From: JBLNDG01 sp050261415
GTDB taxonomy: Bacteria; Bacillota; Clostridia; Lutisporales; Lutisporaceae
Assembly: GCA_050261415.1 (NCBI GenBank)
Contig: JBLNDG010000102.1
Location: 1-8,760 of the forward strand
Direction of reading: 5' to 3'
Length of the DNA: 8,760 bases
In this document: positions 6,101-8,760 of the stretch, one piece after another
Layout: every line of letters begins with the position of its first letter
Position numbering within the stretch: the first letter of the stretch is position 1
Notes under the pieces: generated by a model
What the model was told of the DNA's origin: nothing
Seen by the model: only the letters and a program-made list of their open reading frames with translations
Databases searched by the model: none
Position numbers and translations under genes: made by a program

Positions 6101-7249
6101 CTATACTACTGCCGGTTCGAGAAGTAGTTCTCCTCTTTCAAACCTATCCTTATCAAGCATATGAATCGGTATAGTGGGGGTTTCTCCGAGTATGGATTCG
6201 GAAATTACAACACCGGTTACAGGTCCGAACATGAAGCCGTGGCCGCTGAAGCCGCAAGCCAGATAGAAGCCTTCGACTTCCTTCACAGGTCCGTAAATCG
6301 GCTGGCGGTCAGGGGACATACAGTACAAACCTGCCCACTGTCGCACTACGCTTAATTTTTTAAGAAGCGGCAGCAAGTCGCAGCAGGACTTCGCCATTTC
6401 TTCGAGGAAGTGCCAGCTGGAGGTTATTCTGCCGTCTCTTGGCTCGTTCTCATCGCCTCTTCCCATTATAAAGCTTCCTTCAGGGGACTGCTGGCAATAT
6501 ATATTCAGTGCAAAGCCCATATACATAGGTCCCTGCAGTGGAGCAACAGGTTCTGTAACAAGTATCTGATGCCTTTCTGCATATACCGGGATATCAACCC
6601 CGGCCATTTCGCCTATAGGTTTAGAATAGCCACCTGCAGCACAAACCACAACCGGTGTGGATATAAAGCCCTTATCGGTATCAACTCCGACTACTTTGCC
6701 TTTTTCAACCTTTATACCGGTAACATTTGTATAAGTCATTATCTCTACTCCAAGGCGTTTAGCTGCGTTTGCAAAGGCCTGGGTCGTATGGAACGGATTG
6801 AGGTGGCCGTCCTTTTGGCAGAAGGTCGCACCGATAATTTTTGTCTCATCCATATAAGGTATGATTTCTTTTGCCTCTTTAGGAGTCAGATAACGGGACG
6901 GAATACCGAGCTTGTTCTGGAGTGCGACGTTTTTCTTAAACTGCTCAACTTCCTTTTCTGTTGAAGCTACCATAAGATAACCGCCCTGCTTGAACTCGAT
7001 ATCATATTCATATTCCAACATTTCATTGGCTTTTTCGTAATACTCAACGCTAAATTTTGCCAAACGGCAGTTCATTTCGGTACCCCACTGCATACGGATT
7101 CCTGCTCCGCATCTGCCTGTGGAACCGCTGGTCAAAAATGACCTTTCAATTACTACTACGTCCTTGACACCTTTTTTAGCCAGGTTATATGCTATGGCAC
7201 AGCCTGATATTCCGCCGCCTATTATAACAACACTTGAGGTTTTACTCAT
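6101..7249 (-). CDS. DAO-family FAD-dependent amine/amino-acid oxidoreductase
   Basis: A 382-residue flavoprotein of the D-amino-acid oxidase (DAO) superfamily, the group holding sarcosine oxidase beta, HcnC and the catalytic subunit of dye-linked L-proline dehydrogenase. Evidence: the N-terminal dinucleotide fold VVIIGGGISG (7-16), Glu35 at the end of the second strand, GSTGRCGAGIR (42-52) which is typical of HcnC/SoxB-like members, a WAGLYCMSPDRQPIYGP stretch (305-321) and the C-terminal FAD site GFSGHGFMFGP (333-343). It would take two electrons from a C-N bond and hand them to partner subunits rather than to oxygen, given the anaerobic iron-sulfur context. The start at 7249 is chosen because GGAGG (7258-7262) is 8 bases away; this start overlaps the previous gene by 8 bases. 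Longer in-frame starts at 7255 and 7276 lack good spacing. The substrate is unknown; proline, glycine, sarcosine or another amine are candidates. Confidence 0.9.
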   Translation of the reverse strand: MSKTSSVVIIGGGISGCAIAYNLAKKGVKDVVVIERSFLTSGSTGRCGAGIRMQWGTEMNCRLAKFSVEYYEKANEMLEYEYDIEFKQGGYLMVASTEKEVEQFKKNVALQNKLGIPSRYLTPKEAKEIIPYMDETKIIGATFCQKDGHLNPFHTTQAFANAAKRLGVEIMTYTNVTGIKVEKGKVVGVDTDKGFISTPVVVCAAGGYSKPIGEMAGVDIPVYAERHQILVTEPVAPLQGPMYMGFALNIYCQQSPEGSFIMGRGDENEPRDGRITSSWHFLEEMAKSCCDLLPLLKKLSVVRQWAGLYCMSPDRQPIYGPVKEVEGFYLACGFSGHGFMFGPVTGVVISESILGETPTIPIHMLDKDRFERGELLLEPAVV

Positions 7250-8006
7250 TGTCATCACCTCCGAGTAATAATCCAAGCTTGATAGGTTTTGCCGGCGGCC
7301 TGAAAGTTGACATTTTAAGGTCAGCCATCTTTGTGCCTGTAGCGGCAGCCAGCTCCTGCATTAACAATTGTCTGCAGGTCCTACCCTGGCAAGGTCCCAT
7401 TCCGCAGCGGGAAATCCTTTTTATTTCGTCTATGCTCTGGTAGCCTTTCCTGATATATTCCCTGATTTGGCCCAAAGTAATTTCTTCGCAGCGGCAGACA
7501 ATTGTATTGTCGCTGTAGAAATCCTCTATATTGAGACATCTTACTACCATTGAAAATTCTTTCGGTACAACCAGTGAAACTACAGGAGTTCTGTCCTGTG
7601 CCTGGGTGTTCAGCACTTTTTCAACCTTTGCGCGGCATACAGGTTTTCCTTCCCTGTCAAGTGCTGTAACAAAGCTTCCAACCTCCGGGAGAGGAAAGAA
7701 CTCATAAGGAATCTTAACTAATGCCTCGGTTTCCGAATAGGTTTCGTCTATTACGAAAATAGCAAGTCCCGGACAATTGCTTACGCACACTCCGCAGCCG
7801 TTGCATTTTTCGTGATCTATATTTGGTCTGTTGTTTATATCTTCAAATTCTTTTATTGCTCCTCTTTTACAAGCTGTATAGCATGGATTGCATGGTATAC
7901 GCTGGAAGCACTCTATTATTGCTACCGGTCCTTTAGCCAGCCTTTCCTTCGAAGGAGTAACTTCAGCTAAATTTTCCGGAGTTGCTATACCGGTTTTCTC
8001 CAACAT
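7242..8006 (-). CDS. Iron-sulfur protein: two [4Fe-4S] motifs plus BFD-like [2Fe-2S] domain
   Basis: A 254-residue electron-transfer protein with two parts. The N-terminal half has ferredoxin-type cysteines: Cys33, Cys39, Cys42, Cys46, then Cys68/71/74/78 in a regular C-x2-C-x2-C-x3-C-P motif. The first set has an odd C-x5-C-x2-C-x3-C spacing. The C-terminal half carries a bacterioferritin-associated-ferredoxin (BFD)-like [2Fe-2S] motif: Cys171-x-Cys173, then CGMGPCQGRTC (201-211) with Cys201 and Cys206. BFD domains of this type are part of HcnB-like and octopine/nopaline oxidase subunits and form the small gamma subunit in archaeal proline dehydrogenase complexes; here one is joined to a ferredoxin module. 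It probably bridges the NAD(P)/FAD subunit and the DAO subunit. Start at 8006 with AGGAGGGG 6 bases upstream. It overlaps the next gene by 8 bases. Function is inferred from domains and neighbours. Confidence 0.88.
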   Translation of the reverse strand: MLEKTGIATPENLAEVTPSKERLAKGPVAIIECFQRIPCNPCYTACKRGAIKEFEDINNRPNIDHEKCNGCGVCVSNCPGLAIFVIDETYSETEALVKIPYEFFPLPEVGSFVTALDREGKPVCRAKVEKVLNTQAQDRTPVVSLVVPKEFSMVVRCLNIEDFYSDNTIVCRCEEITLGQIREYIRKGYQSIDEIKRISRCGMGPCQGRTCRQLLMQELAAATGTKMADLKMSTFRPPAKPIKLGLLLGGDDNE

Positions 8007-8018
8007 GTATTTCCCCTC

Positions 8019-8760
8019 CTAACCTATCAATTGGCTAAGGCCTTTGCGTATTTTTTCTCCTACCGGGCCTGATCTCAAAGAATTGAGCTGATCCAGATAG
8101 TCTTTCTTCTGTGCTTCAAAGTCTCCTTTAACATATCCAAGGGCTTTTGCAGCACAAAGTCCTGCAAGTCTGCCTTCAACCATGGCACTGCTTGCTTCTT
8201 CTACGCCAGCCACATCCCCTGCTACGAATATTCCTTTTTTGCTTGTTTCCAGTTCTTCGTTCCTAAGCGGTACGTGACCGCCAAGCTCAGGCACAAATTT
8301 CATATCGCAGCCTATCTGCCATAGAAGCTCTGCCAGAGGTGACAAGCCTACGGATATGCACATTACGTCAGCTTCAATATCTTGTTCTGTACCCGGTATA
8401 GGCTGCCATTTTTCATCCAGCTTCCATATGGTTACTTTCTCGAGTTTCTCTTTACCATGAGCATATTTTATTGTATATGAAGGCATTATCGGCACGCCCA
8501 TTCTTCTGACCTTTGAAGCATGAACGAGGTAGCCTCCGATTCTTGGAGCGGCATCAATAATTGCCTTTACCTTTATCCCGGCCTGCATAAGCTGATAGCT
8601 TACTATCAATCCGATATTTCCTGCTCCGACCATAACAACACTATTGCCCGGAGCAACTCCGTGAACATTCATCAGGGTCTGTACAGCTCCGGCCCCATAT
8701 ATACCCGGGAGATCATTGTTCGGGAATGTCAGGAACTTTTCCGATGCTCCTGTTGTTACT
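8019..8760 (-). CDS. NAD(P)/FAD-dependent oxidoreductase (HcnB-like), 5' end beyond window
   Basis: The frame is open to the right edge, so 246 C-terminal residues are visible and the N-terminal FAD-binding part is missing. The visible part begins VTTGASEKFLTFPNNDLPGI, the usual 'ATGA...P' crossover of pyridine-nucleotide disulfide-type flavoproteins, then has the NAD(P)-binding fold VVMVGAGNIG (41-50) and the second FAD motif GIFVAGD (176-182). It resembles HcnB and the alpha subunit of dye-linked proline dehydrogenase, but ends about 65 residues after the FAD motif without the C-terminal BFD domain those proteins often carry; that domain is in the next gene. The internal ATG at 8672 is not the start, because family sequence continues upstream of it. 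It should be the site of electron exchange with NAD(P). The next gene follows 12 bases after the stop. Confidence 0.9.
   Translation of the reverse strand, partial: VTTGASEKFLTFPNNDLPGIYGAGAVQTLMNVHGVAPGNSVVMVGAGNIGLIVSYQLMQAGIKVKAIIDAAPRIGGYLVHASKVRRMGVPIMPSYTIKYAHGKEKLEKVTIWKLDEKWQPIPGTEQDIEADVMCISVGLSPLAELLWQIGCDMKFVPELGGHVPLRNEELETSKKGIFVAGDVAGVEEASSAMVEGRLAGLCAAKALGYVKGDFEAQKKDYLDQLNSLRSGPVGEKIRKGLSQLIG

Noticed and set aside
3922..6964. Long plus-strand frames opposite the operon (for example 3922-4500, 6410-6964)
   Set aside because: They are antisense shadows of well-supported minus-strand genes and show no family features.
8019..8672. 217-codon gene starting at the ATG at 8672
   Set aside because: Conserved family sequence continues upstream in frame to the window edge, so this ATG is internal and the gene is cut by the window.

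Overview
The window reads as a piece of a low-GC, Gram-positive anaerobe of the class Clostridia. The signs are AT-rich spacers, strong AGGAGG-type ribosome binding sites, a UPF0236 (ISLre2-type) transposase, a CstA-type carrier of the shorter Firmicute length, and a tungsten/molybdenum aldehyde oxidoreductase wired to several iron-sulfur proteins. Genus cannot be fixed from this stretch.

Layout. (1) Positions 1-328, minus strand: N-terminal part of an ISLre2-type transposase that runs off the left edge, with a leader hairpin over its ribosome binding site. (2) Positions 329-799: an AT-rich gene-free stretch holding one plausible plus-strand promoter near 587. (3) Positions 800-2957, plus strand: an unrecognised 166-residue soluble protein followed after 19 bases by a 545-residue CstA-family membrane carrier. 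(4) A terminator at about 2967-2997 that can work in both directions and separates this pair from the facing operon. (5) Positions 2981-8760, minus strand: one tight operon entering from the right edge. In transcription order it encodes an NAD(P)/FAD oxidoreductase (5' end missing), a protein combining two [4Fe-4S] sites with a BFD-like [2Fe-2S] domain, a DAO-type FAD amine/amino-acid oxidoreductase, a four-cluster polyferredoxin, an AOR-family tungsten/molybdenum oxidoreductase, a MoaD/ThiS-like sulfur carrier ending in Gly-Gly, and a small protein at the end.

The most notable item is that last gene. It looks like two short ORFs (30 and 65 codons), but they lie in the same frame and are separated only by two consecutive TGA codons. 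Immediately downstream is a stem-loop with apical loop AGGUCG, very like the bacterial SECIS loop of E. coli fdhF (AGGUCU), about 21 nt after the second UGA. The best reading is one 97-residue selenoprotein with adjacent selenocysteines (Sec31-Sec32). Its sequence resembles, from memory, the small 'CC/Se motif' (seleno)protein family. A standard gene caller would split or truncate it.

Working model (inference): the first three operon genes resemble the HcnABC / dye-linked proline dehydrogenase type of flavin complex, which oxidises an amine or amino acid. The polyferredoxin and AOR subunit resemble the AorAB pair of aldehyde oxidoreductases. The MoaD-like protein would supply sulfur for the pterin cofactor. 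Together they could oxidise an amine through its aldehyde to the acid while feeding electrons to ferredoxin or NAD(P)H, with a selenoprotein as an accessory of unknown role.
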